The notes: generated from the letters alone by a model not told the origin. A DNA stretch of 64,000 nt from Gymnopilus junonius (GCA_015501075.1 JADNYJ010000158.1:1-64000); one strand, 5' to 3'. Shown: positions 34,354 to 46,009, numbered from the stretch's first letter. Made by a program: numbers and translations.

Positions 34354-37213
34354 ATGACGAGACCACCTGTCTTTCCGCGTTCAAGTATTCTTGTCCTTGG
34401 TTCCACTTCTATCCAGTCCTTGGTGCCTTCGACGATAATATCTCAATTGGAATCACTGTTAGAAAGCCACAGGTTAGAAGATGCCTATAATTTGGCGGAC
34501 CAGAGGCGGAAGAAACTCGAGGAGAGCCTTGAAATTGACGAAGATGAAGTAAGTTATGAAAACAGCTGTCTTTTCGTACCCAGTTCTAAATTCATGTTCA
34601 GGCAGAGGAACTACGCTACGTATACCAAAGAATTGGATTTCAATGTTTCGCGGAAACCTTATTCGAAGATACTGGAAAGCATCTGTTCAACGGAGAGGTC
34701 GACCCCAGGCTGCTCATCAGCTATTATCCGGACCTAAGAGGGACGCTATTTTCTCAGGACGATGCTATGAACGTTTTCTCTGGCGTGGCAGAGCATATGC
34801 CTATGGAAGCCTCTGTGGACGACATCAGTGAGTCTTGTTTCTTTCTCTTAACATCCCCCTACCGTGCCTTCGAAAAGCCTATTTCTTTCATTAATGTCCG
34901 TTAGTGGATGTACCCTTAGCCCCCGTTGACATGTAGTCCTTTTTCCCCCTTCGCACACTATGTTCCTGTGTTGGAACTGATATTCAGTTGTGTCGAACCT
35001 AGTCAGGAATTATTCGCCTCATTTGGCTCCAGACACGCAGACTGCCCCTCCAACTGCGGAATTAAGGAAAATTCTGGGGATGGCGGCGAGAGAGATGCTT
35101 CTTGTATTCTTAAAGAGGAACCGAACGCGGCGGACGTGTCAAAGGGCAAAGACATTGGGAGCACTGGCGAATCCATAGACATTGTAAGCTTCCGTCCTCC
35201 ATCAACTGCATATCACGCTAACGACGCAATTTTCCAAGGCAATCGACACAGTACTTGCGAAATTATACGCCCAATTTGAGAAGACGGAGGAACTATACGC
35301 ACTTCTCCAACAATCAAATGACGTTTCGGTGCACGAGGTGGAACCAATACTGAAAAGTATGGGACAATACAACGCATTATGTATGTTGTATGAACAGCGT
35401 GGAGACGACTTGAAAGTCCTGGACGTCTTGGCCAAGTGGGTATTCAGGTTTGTTTTACCTTTCCTGCTTGGCTCATTATGCATCGGCATCTAGACTTATC
35501 GATGGTGAATGGTCTGACGAGGATATCAAGGACCCGACCTCGCAGCTGGTCAATCTGTTAACGGAGAAGCGTGATAGAGCTTTAATACAGCGCTGGGGCG
35601 TCTGGTTGACGAAGAGGGACCCGAAATACGGGTTGAAGGTGAATGTCATCTTCTTCCCATCTTTCTCGGCGTATACTGATATATGATTGGTTTTCAAGCT
35701 TCTGATGCCAAGAGACACAGGAAAACGGCGAGAAAAGCCAGAAGAAGACATTGCTTTATTGGAGCAGATTCAGGAGGCGAACCCCGTTGCTGGCACTCAA
35801 TATCTGGAATATTTGGTATTGCAAAGGCGAACCTCAGTGCGTTTGTCCGTATTCAGACCTCATGCAGTTGTTAATTATTCCCGCAGTCTAGGGAGTTGCA
35901 TATGCGATTAGCACTATCATGTGTTAATCAGGTACTTTCATTTCTCAAAGATGAATCTGTCGCAAAACTCTGGAGGGCAAAGGGTGATCATTATCTCATT
36001 CTGCCGATGTTCCTGATTTATAATACCTTCTACAGCATCCTCTTATTCTTCATCAAGGCACGACAATTCTTTTCTCTCTTACTTCGCATCAACTACGCCA
36101 GATTCCGAACATAAGCGAGCGAGGCTAAAGACTATCCTGCTGCTTGCCGGATCTTCGCTGTACGATCCTGAAGCTGTCCGGGAACGAATAGCAGAATGTG
36201 GAAAAATCCTCAAGCTTGAGCTCGCTATCATTGATGGGAAGGCAAGCTCTTGCAATTCTTTCTTTCTTTGGTGGCAAGTCCTGACAGAATTTCTGGCAGC
36301 TCGGCAGACATAGGTCGGCTTTAGAAATCCTCGTCAATGACCTTAACGACTCCACTTCTGCCGAAGCCTATTGTACATTGGGCGGCGACATTGTGCCACC
36401 AAAAGTTGCTCAGGCAATAGCGGGTGATTTGGGACTACAAGATTGGGTCACGGTCTTGTTCGGGCTGTCTCCTCCAACAAAAGGTGTGAATGGGAAGGGC
36501 GCAGGGCCGACCCCAGTGACGAGGCTGAAAACTGTTAATGAAGAATTGAAGAAGGAGTTGTTGAAAATATTACTAGAAGTGTACATGGATGTTGAGTGAG
36601 TACCTATTTATCTCTTCCTTCTAGTGTACTGACGATTCCCAGAAAATCGGATCGTGCCGCTCAACTCCTGAACGCGCAAGCTGTGAATCTTGACATCCTG
36701 GATGTAAGTTGTCAATCATTAGAGTGTTCCACTTTTTCGTCAATTTTTGACATATCTTTCCCGTAGGTCATATCACTAGTCCCTGCGAATTGGCCTGTCA
36801 ACTTGATGACTTCTTTCCTTGCTCGTTCTTTTCGGCGGACATTGCACATCCAACATGAGGGCAAGATCGTCAAAAACATCAGCGCCGGACAGAACCTTGA
36901 GGTGTGTAGTGCAGATCTATATCCGGCGTTCCCAGTCTTTTTCTATCAATTTTTCTGACAATTGCATGTATTCCCTTAGGTCAAGGATCGGACATGGGAC
37001 GTTCTCCGAGAGGAGGGCGCCATCATTGAGGAGGAGCTCGTGGATGATGACGACGAGACTGAGGACGAAGCAGGTCCTCGGTCATTCGACGAGAAGGGAG
37101 CCCTGTCTGAACACGTTGCCATGCAGATTGTGCCTGGATTGGATGACAGTCTGCTCCAGGTGGCACAGCATGCGTCTGCTGGCCATGAAGGGGGAATAGA
37201 TGATCTCAGTTAA
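34354..37213 (+). CDS. Vps39/Vam6-like HOPS subunit, lacking the CNH domain
   Basis: From ATG 34354 (MTRPPVFPRSS) the protein reads SLVPSTIISQLESLLESHRL, EELRYVYQRIGFQCF, YYPDLRGTLFS, NLVRNYSPHLAPDTQ, LAKLYAQFEKTEELYALL, LIQRWGVWLTKRDPKYGLKL, FLSYFASTTPDSEHKRARL, AYCTLGGDIVPPKVAQAIAG and SFLARSFRRTLHIQHEGKIV, then an acidic tail with TAA at 37211-37213. These are the Vps39 domain 1 and 2 regions of Vam6/Vps39, a HOPS/CORVET tether at the vacuole. About ten introns join cleanly. A full family member carries a 300-residue N-terminal CNH domain. Only 300 bp separate this ATG from the divergent NACHT gene, so the CNH part is absent. The remaining frame is undamaged, suggesting a recent truncation or a retained shorter function. 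Confidence 0.8.
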
Positions 37214-38701
37214 TATATTTGTATGGTATTCTGATACTTCATAGGCGATACCTATTTGATAACATTTTGTGCCGCAGACACCCTTTTTCTCCTAATCGCA
37301 AGCTCCAAAGTCGAAGTCAATGATTATATAAGCTCTATACACTAGCTTACGGTCACTGCTAATGCATTTTCGAATGAACGTTGTTCTATTTTAGTCAACC
37401 AGCCTTCAACTTCAACATCGTTAACTGCCATTGTGGAGGATCCACATTACACTGTTATGTGTTGTCACCGTCTGCAAGAGTTGAATGGAGTTATACCCTC
37501 TGATTAATTATATAGTGCTTGCTTCAGAATGGGTTTTCGGAGTTTCTGCTGAATACGTCGACGTGCGCATGGTACAACTTTGCACGTCAACATAAACTTA
37601 CCCTTAAATGACAATTTCTCCAGGAGGATATAGGGTTGCCTTCACACCACATTGTTAATGAAATGAAATTGGAGAAATCATGAGTTCATGTCGGCGGCGG
37701 TGGGATGTTTACTTCCTGGATCCTGATGGTCTTCTTGATGTTCCTTCAGGTCGTTATCACTGCAATATGGATCCTCACAATATGGCAGCTTTCTGCTTTC
37801 AGGGCTTTAATTTTGTCATCTAAGTGCGTGATACTTTTCTACAGGTCCATCCTCAGCTACCGTATGGTCTAAAGCAAGCGACAGTCCTTCTCCAATTGTG
37901 TCATATTAGTGACGGAAATTAAATTGACATTTGCATTGCTGCTTTGACTGTTGACATGGACAAGTGGCCATTGGCATTCCATTTTTGGTGTAATCATCTC
38001 CCAGGTGACATGCTTTTCTGCACTGACCGATTCACGGAGATCTTAATAAGAGTTTAGAGAGTCAGGATCGCTTACACGGCTTTGAATCAGCTTCAAGTTG
38101 AATACGGCGCCATCGTTCTGTGGACCAGTAACCAATTCCTTGTTTATTATCCTCGCTTTTGTAGATCCTTTCATCCTTCAAGACAGACTTTTACCCAACT
38201 ATTTAATGGAATCCATAGAGACTGTAGTCACACTCAACTTAGGTTTGGAACAGGTCAGGTCTAAGGCTTAACATAAGCCTATTTGGTAGTATGACGACCA
38301 GTTGGAAGAGACAGGATGACCATTCGCATACTGAAAAATTATCATGCTATTCTTAGGGAAACAAGCATCGGACTTTGGCCATTAGCTTTTTTTACTTGCA
38401 CAAGCTAAAAAAGATAAAAAAAGGGACGAAAATCTGGCCACCCAAATCCAGGCCTGGATTCCTGAAAAGCGCAGACTTTGTACCTAACGTTCAGAAAGGC
38501 CAGAGCTGATGCGGACCATGAAATCAATTCTCTGTATCATGAATCATGGCACATGAGATGAAACAATGCAAAAATTTGCCATTACTGACCATATGACATA
38601 CTAAATTTTTGAGGAATTGGCCAAAAAAGTGGAAAAGTTAAAAAGTAAATTGCCGACTTGCTGATGAAACCTCTTAGCATACATTCAACCAGCCAGTGTT
38701 C
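37214..38701. other. Gene-poor AT-richer region
   Basis: I see no gene, no long repeat pair and no recognisable transposon protein over 1.5 kb. It forms the left edge of the transposon island. Confidence 0.5.
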
Positions 38702-38709
38702 CTCTAATC

Positions 38710-38865
38710 TAGTGATGTGCCAGCTCTGGCCTGAAGCCAGAAGCTGGGCCAAGCCAAGCCTGATTTTTGGCTTTTGGCCCAGCTCAAGGTTTGGGAAGGC
38801 CAAAGCCAGCTCAAGCCAAGCCAAAGCTGGGGCTTTCAGGCCAAGCTGGAGCTGGCACATCACTA
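38710..38865. mobile_element. hAT-type MITE 1 (156 bp)
   Basis: The ends are inverted: TAGTGATGTGCCAGCT at the left and AGCTGGCACATCACTA at the right. They are flanked by a perfect 8-bp target duplication CTCTAATC at 38702-38709 and 38866-38873. An 8-bp duplication with TAG...CTA ends is the hAT pattern. The interior is a foldback of GGCC/AAGCCA-rich sequence with no coding capacity. Confidence 0.85.
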
Positions 38866-38956
38866 CTCTAATCAGAGACAAAATTTTATGGACAAGTACT
38901 CTGGCCTCTGCTGTGGGCCCTGACTCCTTTCAGCGATGTTGGGCCATTGACTAGAG

Positions 38957-39928
38957 TAGGGTTGCCGAAGTTCAGTTCAGAACTGACAGTTTGAACCTGA
39001 ACTGGCTGAACTGAACTGCAGTTCAGATGCAGTTCTGGTTCTCAGTTCAGCCTATGGCCAGTCAGTTCGAACTGAACTGAACTGCTTGTTAGGGAAATGC
39101 ATGGGTATGGTCATGGGTTTCATGGGTTTTTTACAGTTAGAAATGTAGTACAAATTAAGACAATTTTTTTGCAATTTTTTTCGTGCAAATTGATTAAGAA
39201 TTGAGTGAGTTATGCTTGTTTCAAGTTTGGGACTCAATAGCCCAAAACTGATGTCACAAATGTCACGGGTAAATGCTGTGGGTGCCACACCTACCCGTTT
39301 TGGCTACCCGTGACATTTGTGACATCAGTTTCGGTGATAATGGCCTCAAAATTGAAATGAGCATAACTCATTCAATTCTTAACCGATTTGCATAAAAAAA
39401 ATTGACTTAATTTGTACTACATTTCTAACTGTAAAAAACCCATGAAACCTGTGACCATACCCATACATTTCCCTACTGCTTGTTGGGTGTGGTTAAAATT
39501 ATCAAATTTTGACCTTCAAAAGTGATTATTTTGGCATCAAAAAATTACCATTAGATTCCCATAATGTATAGAGAACTCCTTAGCACTAATCCCAAGCACT
39601 AAATGACATAAAATAATTTCTTAAAATGATTTTATTTATTGTGTGAGGACATGAGTTATATGACACTACCCAATGCTTGAAAAATCAGCAAATAATATAC
39701 TGTTTTGTACATATAGCAATGTCTAATGATAGAAGATAGACATATCTGTAGTCTATCTACTATTTCAAAGCCTCAGATGAAAGAAAATTTTATGTTTTGG
39801 CCATTGCCAGTTCAGAACAGTTCAAACCAGTTCAAACTGAGAACTGAACTGAACTGGGAAGTTCAGTTCTCAGTTCAGAAAATTGGCCAAAGAACTGAAC
39901 TGAACTGAACTGAACTTCAGCAACCCTA
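38957..39928. mobile_element. hAT-type MITE 2 (972 bp including a nested element)
   Basis: The left end is TAGGGTTGCCGAAGTTCAGT; the right end is its inverse with one mismatch (…CTTCAGCAACCCTA). The 8-bp target duplication GACTAGAG is perfect (38949-38956 and 39929-39936). Both subterminal regions are packed with TTCAGTTCAGAACTGAACTG-type repeats in inverted orientation. There is no transposase frame. A second element (39090-39475) is inserted inside it. Confidence 0.85.
39090..39475. mobile_element. hAT-type MITE 3, palindromic, nested in MITE 2 (386 bp)
   Basis: The ends TAGGGAAATGCATGGGTATG and its near-perfect inverse (CATACCCATACATTTCCCTA) bound a nearly full-length palindrome with arms of about 190 bp. 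The 8-bp target duplication CTGCTTGT is perfect (39082-39089 and 39476-39483) and lies within MITE 2, so this element inserted later. Confidence 0.87.
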
Positions 39929-39936
39929 GACTAGAG

Positions 39937-40690
39937 GGGCAAGAACCAAGGTTTGGTGTCATGATTTGCCATTCACTGTAGTCCTAGAGGTTATCAGGTC
40001 ATTGTTGTTTTGGAAATTGTAATATAAACCTGAGGGCCTAAGCCTAGAGAGCACTCCAAAGATATAAATGCAGGCTGTTCAGGAGGGGGTCTAGCATGAG
40101 ATCCAGGGGCAGTGACAGAGTGGCAGTGGCAGTGCACTTCAATTCAGGTCAGACAATGATCACATGGAAAATGCTGATGAAATCCATTTTCTCTTTTGTG
40201 CATCTACTAAGTACTAGTGTTTTGACTCTCAATTATTGATATTTTCAATTTCCCTGCCATTTTAACTTGCTTCTAATGAAACCATGATCTATGATAGGTA
40301 ACACTACAAGCAATTGGAATGAATATGACCAACTGCACTTGGAATCATCTTCTAGTTCAAAAGAGCCTTGTGTATCTACTATCATGTGCTCTGACATTCT
40401 GAGCCTGAATGTAATAGGAAGGTGTCAAACCAAACAGATATTCAAAGAAAAATGGAGAACAAAAAACAAGCAACATGGGGCACACACTAGAGGTTCACAT
40501 CATCCATAGATATTTTGACATACCTGATCATTGCATTAGAATATTCCAGATGACTATCAGCAGTCAAGGGGGTTTTGGGATTTGAGTCCAAGATATTGGG
40601 CTGGTTAGTTAGTCTGGTCAGCCATAAAAAAACATTCTACCAATTTAATAAATCTTATCTTATCTCATCCATAAAGCCTTAACTTGACTT
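39937..40690. other. Spacer between MITEs and copia element
   Basis: No gene is recognised. An AATAAATCTTATCTTATCTC simple-sequence stretch (about 40648-40667) resembles the tail of an older repeat. Confidence 0.35.
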
Positions 40691-40695
40691 CAGTT

Positions 40696-41127
40696 TATCG
40701 AGCAGCAAGTTGTACATACAGTGAGCAACCACTGTATGCACGATGCACTCTGCATAGTATCAATGTAGCTACTAGCTTACCTGGGTTGTGAGAGGCTAGT
40801 GCTAAGGTGACTACTTAGGCTACTACTTAGAAGTGCAAATGACTTAGATTAGGATGCTGTTTAGAGCATCCTTATATACCTACAGGACATGCAGTGACTA
40901 ACTATGTATGAGTAATGCATAAGGCAATTACTCAGCTAATTACTATGTAATTACTAATATTTACTCATAAGATGAGTAATATGCTCACTAAGTGATCACA
41001 TGTTTTAGTCATATAAGATGACTGTGATACTCTGTCATCACTGGATCTAGTCACATATAGATGCATCTGATCATGCGTGTCATGTGAGTCATGTGATGTA
41101 GTCACATGGACACTTATCATGTCAACA
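40696..41127 (-). repeat. 3' LTR of copia element
   Basis: 432 bp, running TGTTGACATG...CTCGATA on the minus strand. It matches the LTR at 46443-46873 over its full length except for eight small difference sites. Confidence 0.93.
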
Positions 41128-41139
41128 CTCCCCCTCAAG
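41128..41139 (-). other. Polypurine tract
   Basis: Minus-strand CTTGAGGGGGAG immediately abuts the TGTTGACA start of the 3' LTR, the standard plus-strand primer position of copia elements. Confidence 0.85.
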
Positions 41140-41188
41140 TAGTGCCACGTTAGCACACATACTTGTTCTGACATGATGTGTCAGTATT

Positions 41189-41554
41189 CTATTCTAAGGG
41201 ATAGAACTCTATGCCTAGAGCCTGTCTATGTTTAAGGAACAGGGTAGGGCCTAGATTCTTGGTGAACATATCAGCAACATTTTTGTCTGTAGGGACGTGC
41301 TCTATTTTAATGTTTCCAAGTTCTATTTGTTCCCGGATATAGTGGTAGCGTATTTCAATGTGCTTTATCCCTTTTTGGGTGATGGGATTTTGCGAGTTAA
41401 AAATAGCTCCATGACTATCTCCATATAAGGGAACATATGGGATTGACATCCCGAGTTCTTCAAATAGAATCTTAAACCATGCACAATCACATGCACAGTC
41501 AGAGAGTGCCATGTATTCTGCCATTGTGGATGATGTTGATACTAGAGTCTGCAT
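41189..41554 (-). pseudogene. copia RNase H segment
   Basis: The frame carries the RNase H end of a copia polyprotein: STSSTMAEYMALSDCACDCAW, YGDSHGAIFNSQNPI and KHIEIRYHYIREQIELGNI, with VPTDKNVADMFTKNL before the stop. It is cut off from the upstream frame at about 41555, so it cannot be made as part of one polyprotein. Confidence 0.85.
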
Positions 41555-41563
41555 TTTGGAGTG

Positions 41564-42040
41564 TCATTTGATACTCCCACTAGCAAGGGAAAAGAAGTAT
41601 CCCTGCGTAGATTGACGCATGTGATCAGGCTCTGTTCTATCATCACCGTATAAGGCATCACAGTAGGCATACAAGCCTTTATCGCTGTTTCCATCGAACA
41701 CAAGTGCATAGTTGTGCATACCAACAAGGTAGCACATGATATATTTAGCACGGTTCAGATGTTCATCAGATGGGTTTGCAGTGAACTTAGCCATCTGTGT
41801 TACAGCAAAGGCTATATCGGGTCGTGTTCCTAGCATTAAATATAGCAGGGAACCGATCACCGATTGATACTCTGACCAAAGTGAAGCCAAACTCGTGCCT
41901 GTAAAGGGTTCTGGCTTATACCTGGTAGGTAATGGAGTCTGTGCCGCTTTCGCATTCATCATTCCAAAGCATGTAAGAATCTTATTAAGGTACAGCATTT
42001 GATCGATGTAGGTCTTGCCTTTTATGTACCTGATTCTCAT
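41564..42040 (-). pseudogene. copia reverse transcriptase, thumb/connection segment
   Basis: It contains YIDQMLYLNKILTCFGMMNA, QTPLPTRYKPEPF, the YQSVIGSLLYLMLGTRPDIA block and FAVTQMAKFTANPSDEH, all standard for the region between RT and RNase H. It starts and stops inside the domain because of indels near 42040-42110 and 41560. Confidence 0.85.
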
Positions 42041-42109
42041 GTGGAGAAACTCCTGACATACACCTAGGTCTCAACATTCCCATGTAGTCATAAATAGCTG
42101 CTTCTTCTG

Positions 42110-42600
42110 TCAGACTAATTCAGTGTTAGGACCTGTGATGATAATATCATCAACATATGCCAACATAATGACAAGGGTCCCATCGCTATGTCTTGCAACA
42201 AATATGCCAGCATCAGCATATAGGCATGTGAAACTGAGCTCTTTAAGGGAGCAATCAAGTTCAGACCACCATGCACATGCGGCTTGTTTTAGCCCATAGA
42301 TAGCTTTGAGCAGGTGAAGTACTTTCTTCTCTTGTCCCTTTATGGTAAAGCCATCAGGCTGTTCCATATATATCTCCTTGTCAAGTTTCCCATATAGGAA
42401 AGCTGATTTGATGTCAAGGGACTCTATACGCCATTTCTTGAGTGTCGCTAAGGCTAGGATTGTGCAGACCGACTTGAACCAGACAACTGGTGAGAAGATC
42501 TCATCATAGTCTAGGCCTTCTATTTGGGAAAATCCCTTGGCAACTAGATGGGCTTTTTTATGTCCATCGGACTGAATATCAAAAACCCAACAATTTTTGA
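42110..42600 (-). pseudogene. copia reverse transcriptase catalytic segment
   Basis: The segment includes LDIKSAFLYGKLDKEIYMEQ, LLKAIYGLKQAACAWW and the catalytic box MLAYVDDIIITG. The conserved RT start (about 42600-42480, HLVAKGFSQIEGLDYDEIFS region) lies just upstream with a stop in between. The YVDD active site survives, but the frame is broken on both sides. Confidence 0.85.
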
Positions 42601-42746
42601 TGGCCTTTCAGCCTGGAGGTAGGTCAGCAAGCTCATAAACTTTTTGTTTACAAAGGGCCTCTAATTCTTGAATTGAGCCTTGTGCCATTCCTGTTGTTGA
42701 TTGGCAGGTAGCCGACTAAGATCTTTACTAGTCCAATTTTGGACGT

Positions 42747-43346
42747 TCAATGGATCTGGAAGTGCACTATCGGAAATTGCCTTAGAAAGTAAATAGGCAT
42801 GCCAATGTGCTCCCCCTTTGCTCCCATATTGGGATTGTACAGGTACTCAGCCACGTGGTCACTAGAGGCTGTAGACAAATTTGGAGCAGATCCGGTTATG
42901 TCTAATCTGCGCTGGCAATCTCTATCGGTGGCTGTACCAGGAGGGTATATGTTCCCTTCTTTTTGCATACTTTTACTCTCATGAGTGCTCCTTCTTGGAG
43001 CATCACCGGCAGCTCCCCCTGATGGACTGGCACAGGGTTTCCATGGTGCAGGTGGTGGGAGATTAGAACTCGGTCCTTGCCTAGGAGTAGAAGGCATACT
43101 TGGATGAGTATCTGCTGGTGACTCAGGAGGTGGAGTCTTGGGTGGCTCATCATCACGAGGTACCTCAGACTCACTTGACGGATTATTTGGGGGTGGTCTA
43201 TAGGACGGTTCATCACCATTGTGAGAATCACTGTCCTCCACTTCCAAAACACATTCCTCTGGGGAGGTGCACTTACGTATTTGGGTAAGTGATGGTACTT
43301 TAGCCTTTTGGCATTTAGGAAACAAATGTTCATCAAAAAGTGCCAT
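42747..43346 (-). pseudogene. copia integrase-RT linker, low complexity
   Basis: A proline/serine-rich linker of about 200 codons (YRPPPNNPSSESEVP, PPPESPADTHPSMPSTP) sits between integrase and reverse transcriptase, as in other fungal copia polyproteins. Confidence 0.6.
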
Positions 43347-43376
43347 GGCAGCTATGAATAGAACATTGTTGGGGCT

Positions 43377-43655
43377 TCACATGAACATCATGTTAGAATG
43401 ATGTCTGCAATATCTGAGGAATATCATCAACTCAGATTTGGGTGAAAGTTTATTTGCCCGTGTATCCTTTGGAAGGAACATGTATGCCCCACATCCTAAC
43501 ACCTGTAGGTGTGACAAATCAGGCTTTTCTCCATTGATCAATTCAAATGGAGATTTCCAGTTGAGTCGATGCATGGGAGTTCTATTATATAAATAGACTG
43601 CATGTATCATGCAAAACTCCCACCAGCTGTCAGGAAGACAGGCTAATAGGCGCAT
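43377..43655 (-). pseudogene. copia integrase C-terminal remnant
   Basis: Only the end of the catalytic core survives: MRLLACLPDSWWEFCMIHAV, YLYNRTPMHRLNWKSPFEL and LSHLQVLGCGAYMFLPKD. The HHCC zinc finger and the first two acidic residues of the DDE triad, expected upstream, are absent. Protease-region sequence ends about 60 bp away. Confidence 0.85.
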
Positions 43656-43717
43656 AGACTTGGCTTTCTCATCTAAAGTCTGATTGGGCTATTCTCTTTG
43701 GATATGAAATTAAGTGA

Positions 43718-45172
43718 TCATGAATCACCTAACACAATATTGTTGGCGCTGAGGATTTGACCCATCGACAGAAGTTGTACAGTCACATCAGGCATGTAGA
43801 ATACTGGATGAAGATGCAATGTTTCATGCGTCACAGTATTATCCTTATCGGTAACTTCTGTTTCAATAAAAACAGTACCAAATCCATTGACAAAGACTAT
43901 GCTGTTAGCAGTTTGGACCTTTGGTCTTTCTTTGCTTGGAAATTTGGTAAGTTCCGAGAAGTTGGAGATTTGTCCAGAAAAATGCATGGATGCTCCGGAA
44001 TCTACAAGCCATTCCTCAAATGTCTTTTGACATTCCTTTCCCTTACAGTTCACACAAGAGACAACATGATCAAGATAAATATTGTAGATAGTAAATAAAA
44101 GTAATTTACTATCTACCCCATACAGCATATTAATACCTGTGGGTTGATCAGTTAGTGTCTTGTCAGTATGTGAACAAGAAGGTACTTGCCAATCCGGATG
44201 AGGGAGGAGCACTGAATCACCATGATTCTGCTCGATCTCATCCTCATAGGAGATCGGGTCCAAATCCTGCATCATCTTGTACATATTGTCCCGGCTCTGT
44301 TGAGCCATTTTAGTAATGACATTCCCATCTGCACTGATATAGTGCAATCCGAGATGAAGGGACTCACTGATCGGTGGTGGCAGCAGAAGGTCTTCTTCCC
44401 CAAAGGAGATATACTCCTCATCATAGTCCACATAGGTGAGATCGCCTTGTGACACTACCCCATTCATATGATTCCAATCTTCTGCCATAAGCAGTTCGGA
44501 ATCGACTGCCATATGAGAAGGATCTGGGGTCAGCGCCCGATAGGGCTCAGAACCAAAGAGATCATTGTAGATCTCAGTTGTCATCGATGACCCCAATGCA
44601 ACATCCTCTGTGGTGGTGCTACTGTGTATATGCACAGTGCTACTCATTCCCACATTGTCGGTGATCCTACTTGCACCTGTATTAAGGGCGACTTCCTCAA
44701 ATCTACTCGAGGTGGCAATTGTCAGGGTAACCCCGATCCAAGACATCAGGTCCTGCAATTTCCTAAAAGAGGGGTATGGTGCCATTCCCCGAGTGGGGTT
44801 CTGCCAGGCACCTTCATGGACTTTGCAAGAGGTAATAGTACCTCTCCCACTAATCTCAACTATATTGTGAGTAGTGGGGACTGGGCGTGATTTCTCTAGT
44901 GGTGGGAAATGCGCCATTGATGTGAGCGTGAAGGGCTCATCATCAGAGTCCTCAACAAAGCATGCTGACTTTGGTTTGAAGCCAGCGCAGTGGGGTTTCC
45001 TCTTAGGATACTCTTTTTTCTGTGAACTGCTGGGGTTACCAGCATTCTGCTGATCAGAGTGGCATGGTTCGGGACCTTTCCCTTTGATCGCAGTATTGCG
45101 CTGTGCATTCACGTTACTAGCCTGTTGGTTTCTGGGCCGGCTATCCTTAGGTGGGTTGAGCTGCTTTGGCAC
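43718..45172 (-). pseudogene. copia Gag C-terminal / aspartic protease region
   Basis: A 484-codon frame starts with a basic, asparagine/proline-rich segment and ends with the aspartic protease motif EEWLVDSGASMHFSG (catalytic DSGA) and YMPDVTVQLLSMGQILS. A tryptophan-less acidic stretch lies in the middle. No CX2CX4HX4C zinc knuckle is evident. It is in a different frame from Gag and is truncated just where the pre-integrase domain should start. Confidence 0.75.
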
Positions 45173-45229
45173 GTAGAATGTGCTGTGCTTGGGTTGCTCA
45201 TGTGCCTTAAGGTGCCCAAATTGGGCAGT

Positions 45230-46009
45230 TCATGTGGTGCAAATGCTGTCAAAGAGATCTTTCAGTTCCATATTTGGAACTGAGTTTTGCCTGGTGAAAT
45301 CTTCCATCATCTGCTGATAAATGGATTCTTGCGACGTGACATTCATGGCAAGTGGAAGATTCATGAGTAGAACTAGGCATGCCATGGATTCAGAAACCAT
45401 GGGTACCATACCAGTGGAACCAGTTAATGTTGAGGGATTTGTATCATTGATGAGCAGGAGACGCCCATAGTGGTAATGGAACTTGGCAAGCTGGGGGTTG
45501 GGATCAGAGAGATCGATCTTGAGATTCATAAGGACCCTAAAGTCCTCGAGGGTCTCAATGAACATCTCCTTGGAGTACTTCATCTTGATCCAATCCCATG
45601 CTTGAGCTGCAGACAGGGCTTTTACCTGGTCCCATATACCAGTATTGAGGCACATGGCCAAAAGGCTGAGTGCCTTGGAATTCTTGGAGTTGAAACTCTC
45701 CAATTTATGGCGGTACATTTCCTCGGTGGCAGTCCAGTGAGAGAAGCGGGCGTTATACAGGTTGAGATCACCCTGGGTAGGCCCAATGGCAGGAGTGGTG
45801 TCGGTGGCATGAGTGCCAGTGGGAAATGAGGGTTCCCTAATTTGTTGCTCCAGAGGAGCGGTGAGGGTCCCTTCAAGGACGGCTTTGATGTCCATGTGGA
45901 GGATGACAGCCTCCATCTTCGACGCCCATTGGTGGTAGTAGCGACCATCGAATTTCGGAAGGTCAGAGGCAGAGAAGGAGATAGAAGTGGTGTTCTTTAC
46001 GGAAGACAT
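45230..46009 (-). CDS. copia Gag (UBN2-like) protein
   Basis: This intact 259-codon frame starts at ATG 46009 and holds the UBN2/Gag pattern: LPKFDGRYYHQWASKMEAVI, AWDWIKMKYSKEMFIETLED, and PQLAKFHYHYGRLLLIND. It is the first gene of the element, downstream of the 5' LTR and a repeat-bearing leader. Gag would form virus-like particles. Confidence 0.8.
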   Translation of the reverse strand: MSSVKNTTSISFSASDLPKFDGRYYHQWASKMEAVILHMDIKAVLEGTLTAPLEQQIREPSFPTGTHATDTTPAIGPTQGDLNLYNARFSHWTATEEMYRHKLESFNSKNSKALSLLAMCLNTGIWDQVKALSAAQAWDWIKMKYSKEMFIETLEDFRVLMNLKIDLSDPNPQLAKFHYHYGRLLLINDTNPSTLTGSTGMVPMVSESMACLVLLMNLPLAMNVTSQESIYQQMMEDFTRQNSVPNMELKDLFDSICTT

